DNA of 14,414 bases from an uncultured Candidatus Saccharibacteria bacterium (lineage in GTDB: Bacteria; Patescibacteriota; Saccharimonadia; Saccharimonadales; Saccharimonadaceae). Position numbers and translations under genes: made by a program. The notes under the pieces were generated by a model. The model was not told the origin of the DNA, searched no databases, and saw only the letters and a list, made by a program, of their open reading frames with translations. This document shows positions 6,858 through 12,659 of this stretch, one piece after another (positions within the stretch are counted from its first letter, which is position 1; every line of letters starts with the position of its first letter). The stretch is from NCBI GenBank assembly GCA_938046775.1, contig CALIXB010000013.1, positions 1-14,414 on the forward strand. Direction: 5' to 3'.

Positions 6858-6864
6858 TATGTGA
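6843..6864 (+). other. Strong Shine-Dalgarno followed by a start-stop mini-ORF (ATG TGA)
   Basis: AAGGAGGAGG at 6843-6852 sits at the end of the winged-helix gene. Six bases later comes ATG (6859-6861), followed at once by TGA (6862-6864). A ribosome initiating here would stop without elongation. The purine run also encodes the terminal Lys-Glu-Glu, so the match may be accidental. It lies eight bases before the structured element at 6872, which makes a leader-type role possible. Confidence 0.35.
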
Positions 6865-6871
6865 GTTATTC

Positions 6872-6962
6872 TAAAATAAAAGAAGCCAAGTAACAGGGGC
6901 TACGAGGCTTCGGTAACCATAAAATTGCCGGACAGCAAAATCTACAGGTTACTTTTATTTTA
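6872..6962 (+). ncRNA. Candidate structured RNA, closed three-way junction, class unknown
   Basis: A perfect 11-bp helix TAAAATAAAAG (6872-6882) with CTTTTATTTTA (6952-6962) encloses two further helices: GAAGCC (6882-6887) with GGCTTC (6906-6911), and GTAACC (6913-6918) with GGTTAC (6947-6952), the latter capped by TTGC/GCAA (6925-6938). The helices abut almost without unpaired bases. An alternative pairing is possible: AAGTAAC (6888-6894) can pair with GTTACTT (6948-6954) and excludes the GTAACC helix. The 3' arm ends in a T-rich tract, so the GTAACC hairpin could act as a weak terminator. It lies between the winged-helix gene and the DUF3892 gene, so it may be a leader, an attenuator or an independent small RNA. 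I matched it to no known riboswitch, ribozyme or retron RNA. Confidence 0.5.
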
Positions 6963-7009
6963 CCAGAAGCTCCTACATTAGTCAATCTTATATAATAGGA
7001 GAATATATC

Positions 7010-7279
7010 ATGTCTGTAAGAATCATTGCAGTAAGAAAAAACGACGAAAAGCTAGAAGCAATTAGCCACTACAAGTGGATTAATGAACAAAATAACAGCA
7101 CCGGTATCTCTGTGCGCCCAGCCATGATTGCTTGGGTAGAGCATGGTAACTGTGCCTATGTGAGTAGCTACGAAGGTACTGTTACCTGCTACGTCAATCA
7201 AAAAGGCTCAACAAAATTCTTGCAAACTGGCGCAGATAGTCGCTCGTCAAATAACTTGCTAAATCTGCCAAGTTGTTAA
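7010..7279 (+). CDS. DUF3892-type small protein
   Basis: An 89-residue protein matching the DUF3892 pattern as I recall it: an N-terminal VRIIAVRKN strand, a central segment around SVRPAMIAWVEHGNCAYVSSYEG, a VNQKGSTKFLQT strand, and the diagnostic ending GADSRSSNNLLNLPSC with LxxLPxC at the C-terminus. The function of this family is unknown to me. Members are small, single-domain and soluble. The start is fixed by AGGAG at 6997-7001, eight bases before ATG. A TATAAT at 6991-6996 overlaps the ribosome site region and has no matching -35, so transcription probably comes from upstream through the structured element. A large hairpin follows eight bases after the stop. Confidence 0.7.
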   Translation: MSVRIIAVRKNDEKLEAISHYKWINEQNNSTGISVRPAMIAWVEHGNCAYVSSYEGTVTCYVNQKGSTKFLQTGADSRSSNNLLNLPSC

Positions 7280-7286
7280 CAGAGTT

Positions 7287-7321
7287 AGATATGCGCCACA
7301 TTTTCGGTGTGGCGCATATCT
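7287..7321 (+). terminator. Perfect 14-bp hairpin after the DUF3892 gene, terminator-like
   Basis: AGATATGCGCCACA at 7287-7300 is exactly complementary to 7308-7321, with loop TTTTCGG. It starts eight bases after the stop codon. The following bases are only weakly T-rich (TCTACCTTG), so it is not a textbook intrinsic terminator. It may act by stem strength or protect the mRNA 3' end. It also reads as a hairpin on the minus strand, downstream of the deacylase gene. Confidence 0.55.
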
Positions 7322-7416
7322 TCTACCTTGCCGCCCGATCTAAGTTCGTACGGCTCGTTTTTTACACTCAAAATAGCGTAAAATGCCACCACGAAAATAA
7401 CCTAGTTAACCCTGAG

Positions 7417-8136
7417 CTATTTATCAATCTTATTCAATAACCCTCCATAATTATACGGCGTGAATTTGTCATTGATAAAGATCGGATAGGCCGGAGTTTT
7501 TACTCCCATTTTCTCTGCCAAATTCTGATCAATAGGCTGGAATGCTCTTAGGTTTGCCTGATCAAGATTTAACCTCGTTTTATCCTCCAGAGTCATCCGA
7601 TATACAAAGCGAAACTTCTCCACCTCTGAAGTCGCCTGACAATCAGCAATTTCCTTTTCGGCAAGCATTTGCAGCTTCTGGCGCCAGATTTTCATGTCAT
7701 TCAACCTGCTCTGCACACTAATTTCTATCGACACGCAATTAAGCACATACTTATTTATACAATCATAATCCGCCACAATCACCCGCGGTAAACCCAGCAG
7801 CCATGACGCGGCCAGCAGCTCTTCATTTGCACCCTCCCCGATAAACGTACAATCATTATCCGGGCAAAACGTATTGTGAAAGTCAAGAACAATATCATAT
7901 TCCTTGCATATTTCCAGTAGCTCAATCGGGCGCTGCTGCTCGTATATGCCGCTTGATTTCACGCCGGGAAATGACCGGTTCAAGTCTTGTTCGACAAACC
8001 GCTTATTTACTTTTATGGCTTCCTCATTCGCCAGTACGCTGTCAATATTTTCCAGCGGATTTTCCTGTAAACTCTTGACCAGATCAATGCCCAGCATTTC
8101 ATTCCCGTGCATGCCGCCAATTACTAATATTTTCAT
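7417..8136 (-). CDS. Succinylglutamate desuccinylase / aspartoacylase family zinc deacylase
   Basis: A 239-residue member of the AstE/AspA branch of the zinc carboxypeptidase fold, which removes acyl groups from acylated amino acids in the cytosol. Zinc ligands are visible as GGMHGNE (His10, Glu13) and DFHNT (His87). DLNRSFPG (51-58) carries the Asn-Arg pair that binds the substrate carboxylate, and Glu138 in VSIEIS fits the catalytic glutamate. It is shorter than AstE or aspartoacylase (about 310-330), so it is a compact version. The start is set by AGGAGG a few bases upstream of ATG 8136. The GNAT-like gene ends 27 bases upstream on the same strand, so the two are probably one transcript. 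An acyltransferase beside a deacylase hints at opposing reactions on a shared substrate, but that is inference. Confidence 0.82.
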   Translation of the reverse strand: MKILVIGGMHGNEMLGIDLVKSLQENPLENIDSVLANEEAIKVNKRFVEQDLNRSFPGVKSSGIYEQQRPIELLEICKEYDIVLDFHNTFCPDNDCTFIGEGANEELLAASWLLGLPRVIVADYDCINKYVLNCVSIEISVQSRLNDMKIWRQKLQMLAEKEIADCQATSEVEKFRFVYRMTLEDKTRLNLDQANLRAFQPIDQNLAEKMGVKTPAYPIFINDKFTPYNYGGLLNKIDK

Positions 8137-8163
8137 ATTCTTATCCTCCTTATATATTATTTT

Positions 8164-8829
8164 TTACCGAGATAAATCAATTGATACAAAATTTCGCCAG
8201 TCAGGAACATCAGATTTGGCTTTATCAATGGTCGCATCATCGCCAAAATCCCGCATGGCCGCGCGCGTCATCGCTGGCGCAATAGTCCGATAAGCCACCT
8301 TCGTCTGATCTAGGCGGTCGGAAAATCCGTATACCATTGGGCGGAAATTCACTAGATTGTTACGTCTCGAAATCTGGCGGTCTGAAAAAACTTCGTCCAG
8401 CCATAATATCTCTGAGTCCGAAGCAGCGTTCGGTACATACTTCCGCTTAAGCCACGCTGCCATTTCCAGCGACCCAGGGTATTTTTCCGCCGCAATCTGT
8501 ACTAGATCAGCCGTCCAAGCGACCGCCGCCAATGCCAGCCCCGCTGGCGTCTCCTCAATATACCAACACGCTGGGCGCGTCTCGCCGATAGCATCAAATC
8601 TCTCGGTCAATTCCTGTTCTGTATAGGCTTCATCGCCAGTCGTGCTGCCGCAAGCTTGACATATATCACCAGGATTTTGACGAGAATAGCCCGACGAGCA
8701 GCCGCCGCATTTACTTACTTCATACCAAGGCTCTGCAGCGAACGCCGCTTGATACGCGGGAATAATCACGTCATACCTCTCCCTCGCCTCATCTGGCGTA
8801 GCAAACCTGGCTGTTCTTATTTCGCTCAT
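8164..8829 (-). CDS. GNAT-like protein with zinc-ribbon insertion
   Basis: A 221-residue soluble protein that looks like a divergent GCN5-related acyltransferase. The N-terminal strand and helix (IRTARFATPDEARERYDVIIPAYQAAF) are followed by a zinc ribbon with Cys41-x2-Cys44 and Cys57-x2-Cys60, then ACWYIEETPAGLALAAVAW as the central beta hairpin, EILWLDEVFSDR as the strand before the acetyl-CoA loop, and helices containing RTIAPAMTRAAMRDFG. The usual Q/R-x2-G-x-G/A loop is not clear (QISRRNN stands there), so cofactor binding is uncertain. I chose ATG 8829 because GGAG lies six bases upstream; an in-frame TTG at 8841 lies before that site and is unlikely. The gene precedes the deacylase in a probable operon and follows the terminator of the YerC-like gene. 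Confidence 0.6.
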   Translation of the reverse strand: MSEIRTARFATPDEARERYDVIIPAYQAAFAAEPWYEVSKCGGCSSGYSRQNPGDICQACGSTTGDEAYTEQELTERFDAIGETRPACWYIEETPAGLALAAVAWTADLVQIAAEKYPGSLEMAAWLKRKYVPNAASDSEILWLDEVFSDRQISRRNNLVNFRPMVYGFSDRLDQTKVAYRTIAPAMTRAAMRDFGDDATIDKAKSDVPDWRNFVSIDLSR

Positions 8830-8863
8830 AAATATCTCCAAAAATTAACTAAATTGACTGTCA

Positions 8864-8892
8864 AAAAATCAAAACGCCAGCGTCGCGCCGGC
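8864..8892 (-). terminator. Intrinsic terminator after the YerC-like gene
   Basis: On the minus strand GCCGGCG (8886-8892) pairs with CGCTGGC (8876-8882) with one G-U pair and loop CGA, followed by a T-rich run read from 8875 down to 8864. It starts 23 bases after the stop codon of the YerC-like gene. Confidence 0.8.
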
Positions 8893-8915
8893 ATTTGTTT
8901 GGATTTATTCGCAAA

Positions 8916-9233
8916 CTACTCAGCGCGAGCTGGCCAAACGTGCGAATGATGCTTGAAGACGTTTTTATAGCCGCCAGTGCCGTTTCGCATCCAGTCGCTA
9001 ATCCGAGCAACTGTACGACTGCTAAGCTTCGTTGCCGCGATGATGTCGGCGTATTTTTCGCCTTTTGATAACATTTTGGCAGCTTGTAGGCGCGCACCAA
9101 CTTCAACAATCTCCTTCTGAGTCATGACATCGCGAAGAAACGCTCGTATTTCATTAGGGTCACTTATACTAGCAAGAACATCCGCCAGCTGACGCGACTG
9201 TTCATCTTTCCAAATATCGTTCTTGCCATTCAT
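8916..9233 (-). CDS. YerC/YecD-type TrpR-like DNA-binding protein
   Basis: A 105-residue protein of the TrpR superfamily, YerC/YecD branch. After an acidic N-terminus come LADVLASISDPNEIRAFLRDVMTQKEIVEVGARLQAAKML, then the helix-turn-helix KGEKYADIIAATKLSSRTVARISDWMRNGTGGYK, which is the most conserved part of the family. Such proteins are small dimeric regulators; the Gram-positive members are not true tryptophan repressors, and their targets are poorly known. Here the gene is divergent from the GH13 glucosidase, with 96 bases between the two start codons, so control of the sugar gene or of itself is possible but not shown. It has a consensus -35 promoter and a clear terminator, so it is a single-gene unit. 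Confidence 0.88.
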   Translation of the reverse strand: MNGKNDIWKDEQSRQLADVLASISDPNEIRAFLRDVMTQKEIVEVGARLQAAKMLSKGEKYADIIAATKLSSRTVARISDWMRNGTGGYKNVFKHHSHVWPARAE

Positions 9234-9268
9234 ATTTTTAATTTACCAAAGTAAAGTAGAAATGTCAA
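9234..9268 (-). promoter_or_regulatory. Leaderless promoter of the YerC-like gene
   Basis: On the minus strand a perfect -35 box TTGACA occupies 9263-9268 and the -10 box TAAATT occupies 9240-9245, with a 17-nt spacer and GG directly before the -10. The predicted start is 9233, exactly the A of the ATG. Confidence 0.8.
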
Positions 9269-9317
9269 TAGCCTTCGTGTCATCGACTAAAAACTGGAAT
9301 TTTACTCTCATCTCGCT

Positions 9318-9330
9318 TATACTTAAACCA
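9318..9330 (+). promoter_or_regulatory. -10 box and leaderless start of the GH13 gene
   Basis: TATACT at 9318-9323 is seven bases before ATG 9330, so the predicted transcript starts on the start codon. The -35 region (around 9294-9300, CTGGAA) is poor, which suggests either weak activity or the need for an activator. No Shine-Dalgarno sequence is present. Confidence 0.55.
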
Positions 9331-10913
9331 TGAAAACTTGGCAAGATGTTGCTTCTTTGTATCAGATTTATCCGCGTAGTTTTCAAGACCTTAATGACGA
9401 CGGAGTTGGTGATTTAAATGGCATCACTTTCCGGCTAGATTATTTGGCATGGCTAGGGGTTGATGCGATTTGGATTTCGCCATTTTTTCTGTCGCCGATG
9501 ACTGACTTTGGCTACGATATTGCTGATTACCGATCGATTGATCCAACATTTGGTGATCTGGAGGATTTTCAAAAATTATTAGAAAAAGCCCACACCCTGG
9601 ACATCAAAGTCATGATCGACCTCGTTCCCTGCCATACATCTGATCAGCATCCGTGGTTTCAGGAAGCGCGGTCATCGCGCGACAATCCCAAGCGTGATTA
9701 TTATGTTTGGCGCGACGGGCGGGATGGCAATGAGCCAAACAATTGGCGAAGTTTATCAGGCGGCAGTTCGTGGGAGTTTGATGAACAGACCAGCCAGTTT
9801 TATCTCCATTCGTTCCTGAAGACGCAGCCGGATTTGAATTGGGACAATCCCGTGGTTCGTGATGAGATGAAAAATGTGGTGCGATTTTGGTTTGATATGG
9901 GAGTGGACGGCATGCGGGTTGACGCGATTTGGGGTATTTCGAAAGATCCGGAGTTTGGCAATGATTCGCCAAATCCTGATTTTCATGGCGATCCTGAAGC
10001 TTACGGAGCATTCATCCACGACCACTGTAAAATGGGACCGCATTTTCAAGAATATTTGCGTGAGCTGGCGTCAGTTTGCGATGAATATGATGATAAGCAG
10101 ATGGTGTTTGAATTTTATCCGGACGAGAAGTTGGGCGATATTTACCAGCAATATCACCGGGTGCTAACAGCCCATCCGAAGGCGTCGGCGTTCTTTATGG
10201 AGTATCGCCAAGACGAGTGGCATGCGGAGCATACTGGGCAGAAGATTGAGAATTATCTGCGGGCGGCAGGTTCAGCCAGGCCGTTTTTCTGCGTCGACAA
10301 TCACGATCAGCCGCGCATCACCTCAAGGCTCGGGAAGGAACGGGCGCGAGCATTGCAGTTTCTCAACCTACTCACGCCGGGCGTCAGCGTAATGTACTAT
10401 GGCGACGAGATCGGCATGACTAATGGCGAGCTGACTGCCGAGGATATTCAGGATAATTTTAGCCCCGCTCATTCCATCGTCGACAGCCGCGACCTAGAGC
10501 GTACGCCAATGCAATGGAACGATACTCGGTTCGCTGGGTTCTCAGAAGTAAAACCGTGGCTGCCAGTGAATAAAAACCACTCGTTCATTAATGTTAGCAC
10601 GGAGAAAAAGATTCGCTATTCTACGCTTAATTTACATAGAAATCTATTACAACTTCGCCAAGATTCCCCAATCCTCAGAGATGGTTCTATAGAAATTATC
10701 CATAGCACCGGTAATGGGTTTGTCCTTGGCATAAAGCGCGAACTTGGTACTGAGCGGGCTTATATCTTTATCAATTTCGCTGATGCACCGCAGAGTTTTT
10801 TCATTCCAGAAGACGCCGAAATCATCACCTCAACCCATTCTCTAGATTTGATTTTCAAAGAAAAAAACAACTTAACCATTCCTGGATATTGCGGAATTTT
10901 ACTTATTAAATAA
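9330..10913 (+). CDS. GH13 alpha-glucosidase (oligo-1,6-glucosidase type)
   Basis: A 527-residue cytosolic glycoside hydrolase of family 13, close to the oligo-1,6-glucosidase, alpha-glucosidase and sucrose-hydrolase groups. It opens with SLYQIYPRSFQDLNDDGVGDLNGI, typical of these groups. The catalytic triad is visible: nucleophile Asp198 in GMRVDAI, acid/base Glu261 in MVFEFYP, and Asp326 in VDNHDQPR. GVDAIWISPFFLSPMTDFGYDI and RTPMQWN are also family hallmarks. In conserved region I the usual Asn before His is Cys (DLVPCHTSD, Cys101-His102), which is unusual. The C-terminal 100 residues form a beta domain. There is no signal peptide, so it acts on imported oligosaccharides or trehalose-like sugars. 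G+C drops in the last 300 bases. It is divergent from the YerC-like regulator and convergent with a small minus-strand ORF. Confidence 0.9.
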   Translation: MKTWQDVASLYQIYPRSFQDLNDDGVGDLNGITFRLDYLAWLGVDAIWISPFFLSPMTDFGYDIADYRSIDPTFGDLEDFQKLLEKAHTLDIKVMIDLVPCHTSDQHPWFQEARSSRDNPKRDYYVWRDGRDGNEPNNWRSLSGGSSWEFDEQTSQFYLHSFLKTQPDLNWDNPVVRDEMKNVVRFWFDMGVDGMRVDAIWGISKDPEFGNDSPNPDFHGDPEAYGAFIHDHCKMGPHFQEYLRELASVCDEYDDKQMVFEFYPDEKLGDIYQQYHRVLTAHPKASAFFMEYRQDEWHAEHTGQKIENYLRAAGSARPFFCVDNHDQPRITSRLGKERARALQFLNLLTPGVSVMYYGDEIGMTNGELTAEDIQDNFSPAHSIVDSRDLERTPMQWNDTRFAGFSEVKPWLPVNKNHSFINVSTEKKIRYSTLNLHRNLLQLRQDSPILRDGSIEIIHSTGNGFVLGIKRELGTERAYIFINFADAPQSFFIPEDAEIITSTHSLDLIFKEKNNLTIPGYCGILLIK

Positions 10914-10929
10914 ATCTCTATGACATCCG

Positions 10930-11145
10930 CTAGAATAGCTCTCCCGCTTCTGTATTTATCTCTTCAAGAGGATAAACCCCTGCTGCTTCCATGGCTATAC
11001 CGGCAAGATTTTCTCTAAGCTCCTGTGTCGCTAAAGCCTCAGACAAATCTTCTAAATCTGGATAATAGTTTTCTTCAGAGTTTTCTTCAGCATCACCGTA
11101 GCCTCTGCAGCCTTGATCATAATCAACGCACGACATAGTTAGCAT
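10930..11145 (-). CDS. Small acidic hypothetical protein
   Basis: A possible 71-residue protein, very rich in Glu and Asp (for example DAEENSEENYYPDLEDLSEA) with two cysteines near the N-terminus. I recognise no family. GGGAG lies upstream, but its spacing is two bases to ATG 11145 and eleven to the in-frame ATG 11136, so the true start is unclear. The length and the biased yet non-repetitive composition favour a real gene over chance. It follows a CCGCTA/TAGCGG hairpin (11186-11201) on the same strand and converges on the GH13 gene. Confidence 0.45.
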   Translation of the reverse strand: MLTMSCVDYDQGCRGYGDAEENSEENYYPDLEDLSEALATQELRENLAGIAMEAAGVYPLEEINTEAGELF

Positions 11146-11253
11146 CTCTCCCTCTTTTTATCTGTCTATGATCTATTAGACAACGCCGCTAAATATAGCG
11201 GTAGGGTTAATACAACAACACTATCAATCTAACAACTATAGGGCTTTTACATT

Positions 11254-11280
11254 TAAAAAAATCCCGACACGTCGCCGAGA
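11254..11280 (-). terminator. Probable intrinsic terminator after rsmD
   Basis: On the minus strand TCTCGG (11275-11280) can pair with TCGGGA (11262-11267) with two G-U pairs, followed by seven T read from 11261 down to about 11254. It starts 20 bases after the rsmD stop codon. The stem is modest, but the position and T-run fit. Confidence 0.55.
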
Positions 11281-11300
11281 AAATAAAATATAATTAAGGA

Positions 11301-11846
11301 TTATTCCAATCGTAGGAATTTGGTGAGGTGCGCCTCCCCATAACTACGACTGTCCACCACAACAGTTTTGTCTTGAATTGGCACCTCACCTATTCCTGGA
11401 TGTGATAATATCATAGTTCCACCAGGTTTGAGTAGCCCCATTAGTCGCGAAACTGTGGAAAACTGCGGATTGTGATACGGCGGATCGGCAAAAATAATAT
11501 CAAACTCCCCTGTTACATCCGCAGTTTCCATCCAATTTGATATTGTTGTTTTTATTACAATAGATTTTTCGTCGACACCCAAACTGGTTATGTTTTTAGC
11601 AATGACGCGCTGCGCGACCCGGTCTCGTTCCACAAAAACCACCGACTCAGCGCCACGGCTGAGCGCCTCCAAACCAATGGCGCCAGAACCGGCAAAAGCA
11701 TCCAACACCCGCGCGCCGCGGACTGTTTCGCCCAGCGAATTAAACATCGCTGAACGGACTCGTTCACCCATGGGATGTGTCGTTGAGCCTGGCGGCGTTT
11801 GGATAAATCGTCCACCAAATTCGCCAGCGATGATGCGTACTCTCAC
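11301..11846 (-). CDS. rsmD: 16S rRNA (guanine966-N2)-methyltransferase
   Basis: RsmD methylates N2 of G966 in 16S rRNA within the assembled small subunit, using S-adenosylmethionine. The 181-residue length is normal. It starts with RVRIIAGEFGGRFIQTPPG and HPMGERVRSAMFNSLG, followed by the cofactor-binding LDAFAGSGAIGLEALSRGA, VFVERD, and the catalytic motif FADPPY typical of exocyclic amino methyltransferases. The start codon is GTG at 11844-11846, overlapping the stop of the upstream phospholipase-like gene (GTGA), with GAGG at 11854-11857 seven bases before it. This arrangement indicates translational coupling in the recG operon. Confidence 0.94.
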   Translation of the reverse strand: MRVRIIAGEFGGRFIQTPPGSTTHPMGERVRSAMFNSLGETVRGARVLDAFAGSGAIGLEALSRGAESVVFVERDRVAQRVIAKNITSLGVDEKSIVIKTTISNWMETADVTGEFDIIFADPPYHNPQFSTVSRLMGLLKPGGTMILSHPGIGEVPIQDKTVVVDSRSYGEAHLTKFLRLE

Positions 11847-12658
11847 CGTTTGGCCTCAAGTTTCCAAACCGACGCTAGCCAGCCCAACATGACGGCTTTG
11901 ATGATAATTGGCATCAGTTCATGATTGGTCTGCCACGCCAAGTCTGTCGTCCAGCCGTTTTTACCAAAATTGTCATACATTTTTAGGTCGGCCACAGCGT
12001 GAACTTGCTCTAGATAATATTCTCGATAGCCTTGCTGCTTGACCTGCAAAATCTCAGCTTCACTAGGCACGGCGTCCTTGAAGCGCGGATAGGCCACTAC
12101 GCTCGCCACGCCCGCTTCAAACGCTACGTGCATAGTCATCATGCCTTTAGCACCCCAAAACTTCCAATTGTTTTTGATGAGCTCAATCCCCGTGTCGCCC
12201 TTCATAACGTTTTTCTTGAGGATGGATGTTCGCGTCTCCAGGCCTTCGCCACCGCGCAACTCTTGCATGGCGTGCTCCAGCGGAAAATGATGTGCCGGCG
12301 TCAGACCATCAGTGATTGCGTGTGCCATCCACGCTGCCTCAAAGGCGGCTCGTTCAGAATTATTTTTCTGCAGCGCCTCTGCTAGATTATCAATATGCTG
12401 GTCAATCATCTCTAAAAGTGCCGTGTCATTTGGATCGTCTGGATTGATGAAATGCCACGGCTCGTCAACGGCTGGACTTTTACGCTTGACGCCGTCAGGA
12501 CCGTTTTTGCCTTCAAAATGCAGAATATTTTTCACATCAGGAAACTTACACCAATCAGGCAGCATTGGCGTCAGATGTCGCCTGGCCACTCGATCTATCT
12601 TTTGATGAACACCGATAAATCGACCAGAGCCATCTCTAATTGTTGTTCCTGCATACAT
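11843..12658 (-). CDS. Zinc-dependent phospholipase C-like protein
   Basis: A 271-residue protein with the metal-ligand layout of the zinc phospholipase C / S1-P1 nuclease fold. His113, Asp117 and His123 have the same spacing (x3, x5) as ligands His118, Asp122 and His128 of Bacillus cereus phospholipase C. His18, His28, His69 and Asp74/75 are candidates for the remaining ligands. The segment AAWMAHAITDGLTPAHHFPLEH is the core. There is no signal peptide, unlike secreted phospholipases, so a cytosolic or membrane-surface role is more likely. The last helix (IIIKAVMLGWLASVWK) is hydrophobic and might attach to membrane. It begins one base after the recG stop without a Shine-Dalgarno sequence and overlaps rsmD by four bases. 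Enzymatic activity and substrate are inferred from the motif only. Confidence 0.6.
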   Translation of the reverse strand: MYAGTTIRDGSGRFIGVHQKIDRVARRHLTPMLPDWCKFPDVKNILHFEGKNGPDGVKRKSPAVDEPWHFINPDDPNDTALLEMIDQHIDNLAEALQKNNSERAAFEAAWMAHAITDGLTPAHHFPLEHAMQELRGGEGLETRTSILKKNVMKGDTGIELIKNNWKFWGAKGMMTMHVAFEAGVASVVAYPRFKDAVPSEAEILQVKQQGYREYYLEQVHAVADLKMYDNFGKNGWTTDLAWQTNHELMPIIIKAVMLGWLASVWKLEAKR

Positions 12659-12659
12659 A

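Noticed and set aside
6872..6962. Retron msr/msd RNA, suggested by long complementary ends
   Set aside because: No reverse transcriptase gene is in the window, and the element is too short for a typical msr-msd.
7325..7367. Possible terminator GCCG/CGGC followed by six T
   Set aside because: Only a four-base stem with a 17-base loop; too weak to support.
5652..7400. tRNA-targeted integrative element with att repeat
   Set aside because: No second copy of the tRNA 3' end and no integrase were found within the window; kept only as a composition-based suspicion.
9610..10167. Several open frames on both strands inside the GH13 gene
   Set aside because: They are shadows of a long gene with an intact catalytic triad and have no start signals of their own.
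11165..11182. GTCTA/TAGAC inverted repeat as an operator of the small acidic ORF
   Set aside because: Only five base pairs with an eight-base asymmetric centre; plausible by chance in AT-rich DNA.
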